64,000 nt of DNA from Paenibacillus woosongensis (GTDB taxonomy: Bacteria; Bacillota; Bacilli; Paenibacillales; Paenibacillaceae), in NCBI RefSeq assembly GCF_030122845.1, contig NZ_CP126084.1:5046501-5110500 (forward strand). Reading direction: 5' to 3'. A model generated the notes under the pieces. It was given only the letters and a program-made list of their open reading frames with translations. It did no database searches and was not told the DNA's origin. The position numbers and the translations under genes are program-made. Below, one piece after another: positions 25,180 through 34,412 of this stretch. Each line of letters starts with the position of its first letter. Within the stretch, counting starts at the first letter, position 1.

Positions 25180-26466
25180 CTACATCGAGCCCAAAATAAA
25201 ATAGAGCAGGAAGAAGAAGGCGATGAGGTACATTGCCATCGACACTTCCGACCGGCGGCCCGTCACCCACTTCACGATCGGGTAGGCGATGAAGCCAAAC
25301 GCGATCCCGTTCGCGATACTGAAAGACAATGGCATGATGGCCAGCATCATGTAAGCCGGGAAGGCTTCGGTAAAATCGTCAAAAGGAACTTCCTTGATCG
25401 ACATAATCATCAGGCAGCCCACGATAATCAGCACCGGCGCAATCGCACTGCTGGGGATGACTTTGAACAAAGGCACCAGGAATAGCGCGGGGATGAACAA
25501 CAGCCCTGCGGTTAGAGAGGTAAGTCCGGTTCTTCCGCCGGAGGCAATGCCGGTCGCCCCTTCCGCCGCCGTCGTCATCGGACTGCAGCCGAGCAATCCT
25601 GCGCTGATCACCGAGAAGGAATTGGCTTGAAACGATCTTCTGAATTTCGACTTATTCGGAAGCATGCCGAGCTGGGCCCCCATATTCTGAAAAATAATGA
25701 CCATCGACAGCGAGAACACCGCCGTCCAAAACTGGAAGGTGCCAATACCACTAAAGTCCAGTGCCAGGAACAGCTCTCCGTAACCGCCGAAAGAGATGCT
25801 GAAATCTCTCAGCACTGTGAAATCCACAATCCCCAGCGCGGCGCCGATGCCGGTTCCCGCCAGGATTGCAATCAGGAAGTTCCCTTTCACATTCCGCAAA
25901 AATAACGGCAGCGCAATGACCAGCGTCAATATCGTCGTAAGTGCGTGCGGCTCGCTCAGATTGGCTAGGGTTACAAAGGTGCCCTCGCTGGCAATGATCA
26001 GTCCGCCGTTCTTCAAACCCAAGAAAGCAATAAAAAATCCGATCCCTGCCGTCATCGCATGAATCATTGACTTCGGAATCGACCGTGATAAGTAATCCGC
26101 CCACTTCGTTACCGTTGTGACCATGAATACAAGCCCGGCGACGAATACTGCGGCAAGCGCCTGCTGCCAAGTTAACCCCATCGAGAAGACGAGCGTAAAT
26201 ACAAAAAACGCATTATCCCCCATGCCAGGAACAAGAACGAGGGGAGAATTAGCCCACAGCGCCATCAGCATGCAGCCGATGAAGGAGCAGATGACCGTTA
26301 CGATCGTTGCCGCCTCATACGGCATCCCCACCATGCTCAAAATAGCACCGTTCACGGCAATGATATAAGCGACGGTCATAAAGGTAGTTAGTCCTGCCAC
26401 CATTTCAGTACGAATCGTGGTTTTCTCCTCTTGCAGGTCAAACCATCTTTCCAATCTACTTCCCAA
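25180..26466 (-). CDS. NCS2-family purine permease (PbuG/PbuO-like)
   Basis: 428 residues from TTG 26466, after AAAGAGGTG; the ATG at 26496 is less well placed. Guanine/hypoxanthine/xanthine uptake by proton symport is the family role (AzgA-like subgroup). Features: FDLQEEKTTIRTEMVAGLTTFMTVAYIIAVN at the N-terminus, PGMGDNAFFVFT (substrate-binding GxN-F region), CSPMTTAAEGATGIASGGRTGLTSLTAG (family signature), and about 12-14 helices. It lies last in the minus-strand purine-salvage run, 110 bases after the nucleoside transporter, but a hairpin (26502-26537) separates them, so it may be partly independent. Confidence 0.92.
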   Translation of the reverse strand: MGSRLERWFDLQEEKTTIRTEMVAGLTTFMTVAYIIAVNGAILSMVGMPYEAATIVTVICSFIGCMLMALWANSPLVLVPGMGDNAFFVFTLVFSMGLTWQQALAAVFVAGLVFMVTTVTKWADYLSRSIPKSMIHAMTAGIGFFIAFLGLKNGGLIIASEGTFVTLANLSEPHALTTILTLVIALPLFLRNVKGNFLIAILAGTGIGAALGIVDFTVLRDFSISFGGYGELFLALDFSGIGTFQFWTAVFSLSMVIIFQNMGAQLGMLPNKSKFRRSFQANSFSVISAGLLGCSPMTTAAEGATGIASGGRTGLTSLTAGLLFIPALFLVPLFKVIPSSAIAPVLIIVGCLMIMSIKEVPFDDFTEAFPAYMMLAIMPLSFSIANGIAFGFIAYPIVKWVTGRRSEVSMAMYLIAFFFLLYFILGSM

Positions 26467-26501
26467 TAAGAACACCTCTTTATTTAGCACTGCCATTCAT
26501 T

Positions 26502-26537
26502 TAAAAAAGGGCTGGAGGTCTACACCGACTCCAGCCC
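26502..26537 (-). terminator. Intrinsic terminator after the nucleoside ABC operon
   Basis: GGGCTGGAG and CTCCAGCCC form a 9-bp perfect stem, followed by TTTTTT on the minus strand. It lies 40 bases past the stop at 26576 and just before the purine permease start. Confidence 0.85.
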
Positions 26538-26575
26538 TCATCTTCAGCTATATGCCCGGCTATGAGCCGCGGCGG

Positions 26576-27529
26576 CTATCGCTTCCCAACCTCATAAGGT
26601 TCCCCTAAAGCCTTCGGCGCACGAGCCTTGCCTACTGCGCCAATCAAGACCAGCATGGTCAATAGATACGGCAGCATGTAGAAGAACTCGTTCGGAATGC
26701 TGGCGGCAAAGTCGAAGATTTGCAGCTGATCCTTAACGGCTTGAGCCAAGCCAAAGAACAAGGAAGCCAGCATCGCGCCAATTGGATTCCATTTACCGAA
26801 AATAACCGCGGCGAGCGCGATATAACCTTGTCCGGAAATCGTATTGAACGCGAAGTTTCCGTTCGAGGTTAATACGATGGTCGCCCCGCCAAGCGCCGCA
26901 ATCGAGCCGCTGAGAATTACGGCCATGTAGCGCATCCGGTTGACCTTGACTCCTACCGTATCTGCAGCGCCGGGATGTTCTCCGACGGCACGCAGTCTTA
27001 GGCCAGTCGCGGTTCTGTAGATGACATAGTAAATAATGATCACGAACGCAATCGCAATATACGTCGTCGGATAGTTGTTGAAGAATGCATTCCCGAGGAA
27101 CGGAATATCTCCAAGCAGCGGAATTTTAAACTTATGGAACACCGTTGACAGCAACGGACTCTCCGCCGAGCCCTCAAAGATCAGCTTCACCAGGAAGAAG
27201 GTCGAGCTTGCCGCGAGAATGTTAATAACGACCCCGCTGACCACCTGATTCGCCTTGAACCTGATCGTGGCGATGGCGTGTATGCTGGAGAAAATCGCCG
27301 TAAACACAAAAGCTCCGATAATGCCCATCCATGGCGACAGCTTGCCCAACCCTGCCGTCTCTGCATAATAAGCAATGACCGCGGAGAAGAAAGCTCCGGA
27401 CACCATGAAGCCCTCAAGACCAATATTAATGACGCCCGAACGCTCAGAGATGAGCCCTCCGAGGGCGGCAAAGATCAAGGCCGTAGAGAATACGAGCGTC
27501 CCATTAATGAGATTGCTGATAATGTCCAT
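26576..27529 (-). CDS. nupQ: Nucleoside ABC transporter permease (NupQ/YufQ-like)
   Basis: 317 residues, about 9 hydrophobic segments. The family (BPD_transp_2, COG1079) is shown by GALISERSGVINIGLEGFMVSGAF-type sequence (here LGGLISERSGVINIGLEG), RFKANQVVSGVVINILA, LRAVGEHPGAADTVGVKV and GQGYIALAAVIFGKWNPIGA. It pairs with the permease encoded three bases upstream. The B. subtilis NupNOPQ system imports guanosine and other nucleosides; the assignment here rests on gene order and adjacent deoB. Confidence 0.92.
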   Translation of the reverse strand: MDIISNLINGTLVFSTALIFAALGGLISERSGVINIGLEGFMVSGAFFSAVIAYYAETAGLGKLSPWMGIIGAFVFTAIFSSIHAIATIRFKANQVVSGVVINILAASSTFFLVKLIFEGSAESPLLSTVFHKFKIPLLGDIPFLGNAFFNNYPTTYIAIAFVIIIYYVIYRTATGLRLRAVGEHPGAADTVGVKVNRMRYMAVILSGSIAALGGATIVLTSNGNFAFNTISGQGYIALAAVIFGKWNPIGAMLASLFFGLAQAVKDQLQIFDFAASIPNEFFYMLPYLLTMLVLIGAVGKARAPKALGEPYEVGKR

Positions 27530-27532
27530 CCC

Positions 27533-28603
27533 TTACACCTTCTTCTCCATTTTATTAAATAGCGGACGGAAGAAGAGCTTCACAATGCCTGGTGCGGCAA
27601 CAAAAAAGATAATGAAGCCGATAACCATCCGAATGATCTCGCCCGGTACCTCTGCGCCAAAGCTCATGCCTTGCGAGCCGTAAGTCAGCGCCCCGATCAG
27701 CATTCCGGAGAGAAGCACGCCGAGAGCGGAATTGCCGCCAAGCAGGGCTACCGCGATCCCGTCAAACCCGAGACCTGAGGTCACCGAGTTAATGGCGATG
27801 TATTTGAATACGCCGAGCACCTCGAATGTACCGACCAGCCCTCCGAATACGCCGGAAATAAACATCGTGCGCACCATAACTTTCGATACATTCATCCCTG
27901 CATATTCGGCTGCATCCGGATTAAGCCCGACCGCACGAAGCTCGTAACCCCATTTTGTCTTGTTCAGATAAATGGAGTAGAAGATGACGGCAAGAATCGT
28001 GAGCAGGAATCCCCAGTGAATACGGGCGCCGCCCATAAGCTCGGACAACCAGCCAATCTGAATGCTCGCAGACTCCTGGATCATCGCAGAGCGCTGTGTT
28101 CCTGCCTGCGGCATGAAGTTCCGAATCAAATAATGACTCAAATACAGCGCAATAAAGTTGAACATAATACTGGTAATAACCTCATTGATGCCCCGCTTCG
28201 CCTTAATATACCCTATCAGTGCACCCCATAATCCTCCAAGAATTCCGCCAAAAATAACAGCGACGATGGCGTGAAACGGCGCCGGCAGGCTCAGCTTCGT
28301 CCCTACGATCAGTGCACCGACGGAACCCATGATGATCTGTCCATCCACCCCGATATTAAATAGGCCGGAGCGAAAAGCGATGCCAACCGCCAGACCGCAC
28401 ATGACAAGAGGCACGATCGTACGCAGCGCCTCTCCAATGTCATAGCTGCTGCCGAATATTTTGGTTACCAATGAATCATAAGCGAGCAACGGGTCATATC
28501 CGCCGAGCAGCATGATCAGCGCTCCCAATACTAGACCGATAATAATAGAGACAACAGGAATAACAGCAGATTCACGCCTAAAAATACTCATTAATTTATT
28601 CAT
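27533..28603 (-). CDS. nupP: Nucleoside ABC transporter permease (NupP/YufP-like)
   Basis: 356 residues from ATG 28603, nine bases after GAAGGAG; it overlaps the ATPase stop at 28596. COG4603-type permease: GLAVGIAFRSGLFNIGVDGQIIMGSV, KAKRGINEVITSIMFNFIALYL, LRAVGLNPDAAEYAGMNVSKVMV, GFDGIAVALLGGNSALGVLLSG. It forms the other half of the membrane channel with the NupQ-like protein. Confidence 0.92.
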   Translation of the reverse strand: MNKLMSIFRRESAVIPVVSIIIGLVLGALIMLLGGYDPLLAYDSLVTKIFGSSYDIGEALRTIVPLVMCGLAVGIAFRSGLFNIGVDGQIIMGSVGALIVGTKLSLPAPFHAIVAVIFGGILGGLWGALIGYIKAKRGINEVITSIMFNFIALYLSHYLIRNFMPQAGTQRSAMIQESASIQIGWLSELMGGARIHWGFLLTILAVIFYSIYLNKTKWGYELRAVGLNPDAAEYAGMNVSKVMVRTMFISGVFGGLVGTFEVLGVFKYIAINSVTSGLGFDGIAVALLGGNSALGVLLSGMLIGALTYGSQGMSFGAEVPGEIIRMVIGFIIFFVAAPGIVKLFFRPLFNKMEKKV

Positions 28604-30131
28604 GTGTGCCATCTCCTTCATGCTTGCCTGCCATCATCAATCCAAGCTGCCGATCATTCGTTGATTCCGGGGTCGTCTCGCCCACGATCTGTCCTCCGAA
28701 CAGAACGAGGATGCGGTCGGCTACATTCAGAATTTCCTCCAGCTCAAAGGATATAAGCAACACGGCTTTTCCTTGATCACGCTGAGCTATGAGCTGCTTA
28801 TGGACAAACTCGATGGCTCCAACGTCTAGTCCCCGCGTAGGCTGCGCCGCTATGAGCACTTCCGGTTTTTTATCGATTTCACGGGCGATGATGATTTTCT
28901 GCTGGTTGCCCCCAGACATGGAGCGAACTTTCGTATCGATGCTTGGCGTCCGTACGTCAAACTCCTTGACGAGGCGCTCGGCCATCTCATCTCTCGCCTT
29001 CTCGTTGATGAAGCCGCGTTGGCTAAGCTCCGGGTGATTATATGTTTGTAAAATTATATTTTCACTGACTGTAAAGTCCAGAACGAGTCCATGTTTATGC
29101 CGGTCCTGCGGAATATGGGACAGTCCGCTTTCCGAGATGACGCGCGGGGATTGGTTCGTGACGCTTTGGCCGTGAAGCAGAACTTCCCCAGATCTAATGT
29201 TGCGCATGCCTGTAATTGCTTCGATCAGCTCGGTCTGGCCGTTGCCGTCGACCCCGGCAATCCCGACGATCTCTCCTGCGCGTACGGAGAAAGACAGTCC
29301 GTCGACCGCATTTTTCCCTTTTCCGCTTTCTACTACTAAGTCCTTAACCTCAAGCAGTACATCTTCAGGTTTCGCAGCCTGCTTCTCCGTCTTGAAGTTA
29401 ACCGCTTTCCCTACCATTTTCTCCGCCAGTTCCTGCGGATTGGTCTTAGCGACTTCCACACTCTCAATGACCTTGCCCCGGCGGATAATCGTGCAAGTGT
29501 CGGCAATTTCCATAATTTCTTTAAGCTTATGCGTAATCAGTACGATAGATTTGCCTTCGGCAACAAGACGTCTCATAATCTCTAGCAGCTCGCTAATCTC
29601 TTGAGGAGTAAGCACGGCGGTCGGCTCATCGAAAATAAGAATGTCAGCCCCACGGTAAAGCGTCTTAATGATCTCTACCCGCTGCTGCATGCCAACGCTG
29701 ATCGATTCGATCGTAGCCATCGGATCGATATCCAGCTTATATTGTTCAGAGAGCTTTTTAACCTGTGCGCTGGCCCCTTTAATATCGATCTTCATTCCCT
29801 TCTTCGGTTCCATCCCGAGAATGATATTCTCCGTGACCGTGAAAGGCTCGACCAATTTAAAATGCTGATGCACCATTCCGATGCCCAGATCAATCGCCTT
29901 GTTCGGGCTGTCGATTACTTCCTTCTGCCCGTTAACATAAATTTCACCTTCATCCGGCTGGTATAGTCCGAATACGATGCTCATCAACGTCGATTTCCCG
30001 GCACCATTCTCGCCGAGCAAAGCATGGATTTCGCCGCGTTTCAATTGAAAGCTGATCGAATCGTTGGCCACTACTCCGGGGAATCTCTTCGTGATTCCTT
30101 TCAGCTCTAATGCAATATCCGCCTTAGTCAA
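28596..30131 (-). CDS. nupO: Nucleoside ABC transporter ATP-binding protein, two fused ATPase domains (NupO-like)
   Basis: 511 residues from TTG 30131, six bases after GGAGGGG. Two nucleotide-binding domains as in sugar/nucleoside importers of the MglA type: first Walker [10 protein letters not shown], signature SVGMQQR, Walker [14 protein letters not shown]; second domain has GVDGNGQTE in place of Walker A and MSGGNQQK as signature, with [13 protein letters not shown] as Walker B. The second site lacks the canonical Lys of GKS/T, usual for this family. Positioned between binding protein and permeases. Confidence 0.94.
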   Translation of the reverse strand: MTKADIALELKGITKRFPGVVANDSISFQLKRGEIHALLGENGAGKSTLMSIVFGLYQPDEGEIYVNGQKEVIDSPNKAIDLGIGMVHQHFKLVEPFTVTENIILGMEPKKGMKIDIKGASAQVKKLSEQYKLDIDPMATIESISVGMQQRVEIIKTLYRGADILIFDEPTAVLTPQEISELLEIMRRLVAEGKSIVLITHKLKEIMEIADTCTIIRRGKVIESVEVAKTNPQELAEKMVGKAVNFKTEKQAAKPEDVLLEVKDLVVESGKGKNAVDGLSFSVRAGEIVGIAGVDGNGQTELIEAITGMRNIRSGEVLLHGQSVTNQSPRVISESGLSHIPQDRHKHGLVLDFTVSENIILQTYNHPELSQRGFINEKARDEMAERLVKEFDVRTPSIDTKVRSMSGGNQQKIIIAREIDKKPEVLIAAQPTRGLDVGAIEFVHKQLIAQRDQGKAVLLISFELEEILNVADRILVLFGGQIVGETTPESTNDRQLGLMMAGKHEGDGTHE

Positions 30132-30155
30132 AGTAGACCCCTCCATCAAAGTTTC

Positions 30156-30187
30156 CGTCCCCTACCACACCAAGGCGGCAGGGGACG
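30156..30187 (-). other. Intercistronic stem-loop after the binding-protein gene
   Basis: CGTCCCCT and AGGGGACG form an 8-bp stem between nupN-like and nupO-like genes, with no U-tract. Such hairpins commonly protect the upstream message and raise binding protein over transporter levels. Confidence 0.6.
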
Positions 30188-30194
30188 AATTTTA

Positions 30195-31238
30195 TTATTC
30201 TACAGGTACAACAATTTCGCCGTTAATAATCTTCTGACGATACTCTTCGACTTTAGCCAGCACATCAGGATCAACATTCTTATCGGAGGTCGGAGCAATA
30301 TCAACACCGTTCTCCTTCAGACCCATCAGCGTCACTTGACCTGCCGGGAAATTGCCTTCCGCTAAGCTCTTGGAAATTTGGTAAACGGCTTCGTCTACTT
30401 TTTTCACCATCGAAGTTAATGTTACATCATCACCGAAGATCAGGGATTGGTCTTTGTCGACCCCGATCACCCATACTTTATCGCCCTTGCTGTTGCGCTC
30501 TTTCGCTTCGTTAAATACTCCGTTGCCTGTTAAGCCCGCAGCATGGAAAATAATATCCGCCCCGTCGTTATAAATCGTGGAGGCTGCCGATTTCCCCATA
30601 TCGACCCGGTTGAACAAACCTGTGTAGTTAACGATCAATTTTGCATCCGGATTAACCGCTTTAATCCCTTCGCGGAAGCCCACTTCAAAGCGTTTGATAA
30701 CCGGAATCTCCATACCGCCGACAAAGCCGATTTTGTTCGTCTTTGTCGTAAGTCCTGCGATTACCCCTACCAGGAAAGAGCCTTCTTGCTCTTTGAAGGA
30801 TACCGAAGCAACGTTAGGCAATGTCAGGTCGGAGTCCACGATTCCGAACATCGAATTCGGGTTCTCGTTAGCGAGCTGAGTTACCGCATCAGCCAGCGTA
30901 AAGGCAGTAGCCCATGTCAGGTCATAGTTTGCTTTAACGAATTGATTCAAGTTCGGTACGACGTCCGCATCGGATTTCGGCTCAAGGTATTTAACTTCGA
31001 AGCCGTAATCCTTCTTCAGCTGCTGCAGGGCTTCCCAGGCGCTTTGGTTAAAGGACTTATCGTTGACGCTGCCTAGGTCAGTAACCATGCCCACTTTAAG
31101 CTTCTTGATATTTTGATCATTGCCGGCCGGGCCGTTCCCGGCTCCCGTGTTCTGATTTCCCGCTTTTTGTCCGCATGCCGTAAGTACCAGCATAAATACG
31201 AGCAGCAGAGGTAATGCCATTTTCATTGTCTTTTTCAT
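30195..31238 (-). CDS. nupN: BMP-family nucleoside-binding lipoprotein (NupN-like)
   Basis: 347 residues. Lipoprotein signal with lipobox LTACGQK, then the BMP/PnrA fold: KVGMVTDLGSVNDKSFNQSAWEALQQL, VGVIAGLTTKTNKIGFVGGMEIPVIKRFEVGFREG, and IIFHAAGLTGNGVFNEAKER, where Asp, Asn and Phe contact the purine nucleoside in PnrA. The nucleoside ligand is supported by the adjacent deoB and permease genes. Start ATG 31238 after GGGAGG. 54 bases downstream of deoB on the same strand. Confidence 0.93.
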   Translation of the reverse strand: MKKTMKMALPLLLVFMLVLTACGQKAGNQNTGAGNGPAGNDQNIKKLKVGMVTDLGSVNDKSFNQSAWEALQQLKKDYGFEVKYLEPKSDADVVPNLNQFVKANYDLTWATAFTLADAVTQLANENPNSMFGIVDSDLTLPNVASVSFKEQEGSFLVGVIAGLTTKTNKIGFVGGMEIPVIKRFEVGFREGIKAVNPDAKLIVNYTGLFNRVDMGKSAASTIYNDGADIIFHAAGLTGNGVFNEAKERNSKGDKVWVIGVDKDQSLIFGDDVTLTSMVKKVDEAVYQISKSLAEGNFPAGQVTLMGLKENGVDIAPTSDKNVDPDVLAKVEEYRQKIINGEIVVPVE

Positions 31239-31292
31239 TGTTATTGTCCTCCCTAATGTTAATTTGCCCTTGAAACCTTACTAGATGATTGC

Positions 31293-32477
31293 TTAGCTGC
31301 GGGTCAGCTGCCCTAAGAAGCTCTCCCCGATTCCCGGCTTGTCCACCCCGAAGTTATCGGCAATCGTGGCCGCCAAATCCGCGAAGGTGGTTCTCGTCCC
31401 GAGCGAGACGGCCTGATCTGCGAGCACAGGATTATAGATTAGAATCGGGACGTATTCCCGGGTATGGTCGGTACCCGGACTCGTTGGGTCATTCCCGTGG
31501 TCCGCCGTAATGATGAGCAAATCACGGTCTCCCGTCCGCTTCATTAACTCCGGAATATAGCTGTCGAACTCTTCCAGGCAAGCTGCATAACCTGCAGGAT
31601 CACGGCGATGGCCGTATAAGGAATCGAAATCCACCAAATTCGTAAACAACAAGCCCTTGAACGAACGCTCCATTAGCTGGATTGTTGTTTCAATACCGTG
31701 TAAATTATTCTTTGTTGGAAATGACTCGTTTATTCCTTGTCCTGTAAATATATCATATATTTTACCAACGGAGATAACATCATAATTTTCTGCTTCCAGC
31801 TGGTCCAACACAGTGCTTCCAAATGGGGCTAGAGCGTAGTCATGCCGGTTCGGCGTGCGCACGAAAGCACCGGGTTCACCTATATACGGCCTTGCGATGA
31901 CCCGCCCCACTACGTAAGGGTCATGCAGCGTCAATTCGCGGGCGATTTCGCAAGCACGGTACAGTTCCTCTAGAGGAATCACATCTTCATGGGCCGCGAT
32001 CTGAAAGACGCTATCAGCCGAGGTGTATACAATCCAGGAGCCTGTCCGCATCTGCTCCTCTCCGTATTCATCAAGAATTTCCGTGCCCGAGGATGGCTTG
32101 TTGCCGATAACCTTACGGCCGGTCATCTCTTCGAATTTGCCGATCAGTTCCGCTGGAAACCCGTTTGGATAGACTTGAAATGGAACCTCCACCTTGAGCC
32201 CCATGAGCTCCCAATGTCCGGTCATTGTATCCTTGCCTACAGAGACCTCTGCCATCTTACCGTAGCTGGCCTGTGGCTTATCCGCCGGCGGAACGGCAGA
32301 AAGCGGGGCGATGTTCCCGAGTCCAAGCGCGGCTAGATTGGGGAGCTGGATGGCAGGAACCTGCTGGCAAATGTGACCGAGCGTGTGGCTCCCTTCGTCT
32401 CCGAAGGCAGGAGCATCCGGCAATTCGCCAATACCTACGCTATCCATGACGATGACGCATATTCGTTCGAATTTCAT
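31293..32477 (-). CDS. deoB: Phosphopentomutase
   Basis: Interconverts (deoxy)ribose-1-phosphate and -5-phosphate, the step after nucleoside phosphorolysis. 394 residues. Alkaline-phosphatase-superfamily metalloenzyme: [15 protein letters not shown], the phospho-acceptor Thr in [29 protein letters not shown] and [24 protein letters not shown], carrying the metal ligands. First gene of the minus-strand nucleoside operon; 190 bases from the divergent Crp/Fnr-family regulator gene. Confidence 0.97.
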   Translation of the reverse strand: MKFERICVIVMDSVGIGELPDAPAFGDEGSHTLGHICQQVPAIQLPNLAALGLGNIAPLSAVPPADKPQASYGKMAEVSVGKDTMTGHWELMGLKVEVPFQVYPNGFPAELIGKFEEMTGRKVIGNKPSSGTEILDEYGEEQMRTGSWIVYTSADSVFQIAAHEDVIPLEELYRACEIARELTLHDPYVVGRVIARPYIGEPGAFVRTPNRHDYALAPFGSTVLDQLEAENYDVISVGKIYDIFTGQGINESFPTKNNLHGIETTIQLMERSFKGLLFTNLVDFDSLYGHRRDPAGYAACLEEFDSYIPELMKRTGDRDLLIITADHGNDPTSPGTDHTREYVPILIYNPVLADQAVSLGTRTTFADLAATIADNFGVDKPGIGESFLGQLTRS

Positions 32478-32666
32478 AATTTAACCTCGATTCTGTAAGT
32501 ATAAGAAGGAAGCTGACGCTTCACTTTACTCACTCTTGGCTGCATGCTAACAAAAAGTGACACTATGCTAAGTTTTCGTTAAATCATGATACAATAAAAG
32601 ATAGGACTACTTTACAATCTCATAACCAGGCTTTTCATATAACGAAACTGAAAGGACGTAGAAATC

Positions 32667-33383
32667 ATGATCGATAACCTCTCAGACATTCATATTTTTT
32701 CCGGCCTACCTGAAGAGGATTTGCAGTATATATTCCCGTTCCTCAAGGAAAGGCAATTTAAGAAAAACCATATTCTAATGTTTGAGAATGACGAAAGCGA
32801 TGAAATTTATCTTCTACGCTCAGGCATGGTTAAAATTTATCGCATGTACGAAGGCAAAGAAGTGGTCCTTAGCATTACGATGCCCGGCGATATTATCGGT
32901 GAAGTTGAATCCCTGTCGAATAACTATCACCGGATTTCATCGATTGAAGCGTTGGAGAATGTTTCTGTCTGGCAGATCTCCGGCCATGACTTCATGCACA
33001 TCGTCGATAAATATCCTGTCGTTCTGAGAAACGCTTACAAGATCCTTGTAGAGCGTACCCGGATGCTCAATCGCATGATTCGCTACTTAACCTTCTATGA
33101 CGTCCGGGGTAAAGTCGCCAACTTAATCATGGATCTATACTATAATTTTGGGACGACCAAGGAAAACGTTTACAAGATTGACCTGAAAATTAACCAATCC
33201 CTGTTAGCCAACATGATTGGAATCACCCGAGAGTCGATCTCCAAAACCTTAGGTGACTTCCAAGCCGAAGGACTCATCGACATTCGTGATAAGCATCTAT
33301 ACCTCCTTGATATGAAACTGTTAGAATCCATGTGTCATGTGACGGAAGAGTTGCCAACGCTCCGCAAGTGGTATAACAATTAG
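32667..33383 (+). CDS. Crp/Fnr-family transcriptional regulator
   Basis: 238 residues. N-terminal cyclic-nucleotide-binding-type beta barrel (about 10-120; IYLLRSGMVKIYRMYEGKEVV and MPGDIIGEVESL), long dimer helix (RTRMLNRMIRYLTFYDVRGKVANLIMDLY in part), C-terminal winged helix (about 150-215; INQSLLANMIGITRESISKTLGDFQAEGLI). No N-terminal Cys cluster, so not an iron-sulfur Fnr. PGDIIGE keeps a Glu like cAMP-binding CRP, but the ligand is unknown. It sits between deoB (divergent) and deoD (187 bases downstream, same strand) and may regulate them, possibly through the GTTAAC array before deoD. Confidence 0.9.
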   Translation: MIDNLSDIHIFSGLPEEDLQYIFPFLKERQFKKNHILMFENDESDEIYLLRSGMVKIYRMYEGKEVVLSITMPGDIIGEVESLSNNYHRISSIEALENVSVWQISGHDFMHIVDKYPVVLRNAYKILVERTRMLNRMIRYLTFYDVRGKVANLIMDLYYNFGTTKENVYKIDLKINQSLLANMIGITRESISKTLGDFQAEGLIDIRDKHLYLLDMKLLESMCHVTEELPTLRKWYNN

Positions 33384-33410
33384 GCGGCCTATTGCTCTCA
33401 ATATAACAAA

Positions 33411-33424
33411 TGACAGCGCTTTAA
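33411..33424. promoter_or_regulatory. Candidate cre site upstream of deoD
   Basis: TGACAGCGCTTTAA matches the degenerate CcpA consensus TGWNANCGNTNWCA at 13 of 14 positions. It lies 90 bases upstream of the predicted -35 region of deoD. Confidence 0.45.
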
Positions 33425-33426
33425 TT

Positions 33427-33483
33427 CCGTTAACGGCGTAACGATAAATTTGTTAACCAATTCACAGAACGGGGGTTAACCCC
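33427..33483. promoter_or_regulatory. Three GTTAAC palindromes with exact 23-bp spacing
   Basis: GTTAAC occurs at 33429, 33452 and 33475, centred in CCGTTAACGG, TTGTTAACCAA and GGGGTTAACCCC. Each start is 23 bases from the next, about two helical turns, so a protein could bind all three from one face. The last ends 18 bases before the predicted -35 of deoD. Likely operator; the binding protein is unknown. Confidence 0.6.
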
Positions 33484-33500
33484 TTAACAGTTCCATCAGC

Positions 33501-33528
33501 TTGCATTGTGCTATGCTTTTCGTGTAAT
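33501..33528 (+). promoter_or_regulatory. Candidate sigmaA promoter of deoD
   Basis: TTGCAT, a 16-bp spacer and TGTAAT, about 40 bases before the ATG at 33570. Confidence 0.5.
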
Positions 33529-33569
33529 GTTGCAACAGGCACAATATAACTAAGCTGGAGGGATTTTAC

Positions 33570-34274
33570 ATGAGCTTTCACATCGAAGCTAAAGTTGGCG
33601 AAGTCGCAGAATCCGTCTTACTGCCGGGAGATCCGCTGCGCGCGAAATATATTGCCGAGACTTTCCTGGAGGATACTGTCTGCTACAATCAGGTCCGCGG
33701 TATGCTGGGCTTTACAGGAACCTACAAAGGCAAGCGCGTGTCGATTCAAGGAACCGGTATGGGGATGCCTTCCGCTTCTATCTACATCCACGAATTGATT
33801 AATGACTACGGTGCCAAGCATCTTGTGCGGATCGGCACCTGCGGCGCGATTCAACCGGATGTCAAAATCCGTGACGTCATTATCGCTCAAGCTGCTGCTA
33901 CCAATTCCGCGATCATTCGCAACCAGTTCCCTGGATACGACTTCCCGCAAATCGGGAATTTCGACTCCATTAAAACCGCTTATGAAATCGGTGTCAGCAA
34001 AGGGCTGAATCTGCGCGTCGGCAACGTTCTTTCCTCCGACCTTTTCTATACAGATAGCAGCGATGAATTCAGCAAGCTTGGCAAACACGGCGTATTGGCG
34101 GTAGAAATGGAGACAGCTGCACTGTACTACCTCACGGCTAAATTTGGAGTAAAAGGCTTAAGTCTGCTTACGGTCAGCGACCACATCCTGACCGGCGAGC
34201 AAACCACGGCTCAAGAGAGGCAAACGACGTTCAACGACATGATTGAAGTCGCCCTGGAGACCGTTACTCAATAA
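33570..34274 (+). CDS. deoD: Purine-nucleoside phosphorylase, DeoD type
   Basis: Phosphorolysis of purine (deoxy)nucleosides to base and (deoxy)ribose-1-phosphate. 234 residues, normal for the hexameric DeoD class. Motifs: [17 protein letters not shown] (phosphate-binding Gly and Arg), [51 protein letters not shown] (ribose-binding Met-Glu) and [13 protein letters not shown] (catalytic Asp). Complements deoB and the nucleoside importer on the other strand. GGAGGG ribosome site eight bases before ATG. Confidence 0.97.
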   Translation: MSFHIEAKVGEVAESVLLPGDPLRAKYIAETFLEDTVCYNQVRGMLGFTGTYKGKRVSIQGTGMGMPSASIYIHELINDYGAKHLVRIGTCGAIQPDVKIRDVIIAQAAATNSAIIRNQFPGYDFPQIGNFDSIKTAYEIGVSKGLNLRVGNVLSSDLFYTDSSDEFSKLGKHGVLAVEMETAALYYLTAKFGVKGLSLLTVSDHILTGEQTTAQERQTTFNDMIEVALETVTQ

Positions 34275-34323
34275 GGTCATAGGTATGGCCTTCCATTGAG
34301 CAGAACCCATCACAAACAACAAG

Positions 34324-34372
34324 AGGACTACCCGTATGCAGAGTGGGTACTGCGGCGGGCTAGTCCTTTTTT
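34324..34372 (+). terminator. Intrinsic terminator of deoD
   Basis: AGGACTACCCG pairs with CGGGCTAGTCCT (one bulge), with an inner GCAG/CTGC pairing, then TTTTTT. It falls inside the open frame that leads into the next gene and so rules out upstream starts for it. Confidence 0.85.
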
Positions 34373-34412
34373 AGTTGATTTTAGGTTAGGAGGTTATTTT
34401 ATTCGAATTAAA

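Noticed and set aside
25087..25485. 132-codon plus-strand frame, His/Arg-rich
   Set aside because: Overlaps the terminator and is antisense to the purine permease; biased shadow composition.
26467..26575. Purine riboswitch before the purine permease
   Set aside because: The 110-base gap is filled by a simple 9-bp terminator; no three-way-junction consensus is seen.
32540..32572. ATGCTAA direct repeats 21 bp apart between deoB and the Crp/Fnr gene
   Set aside because: Only two copies of a 7-mer without symmetry; chance cannot be excluded.
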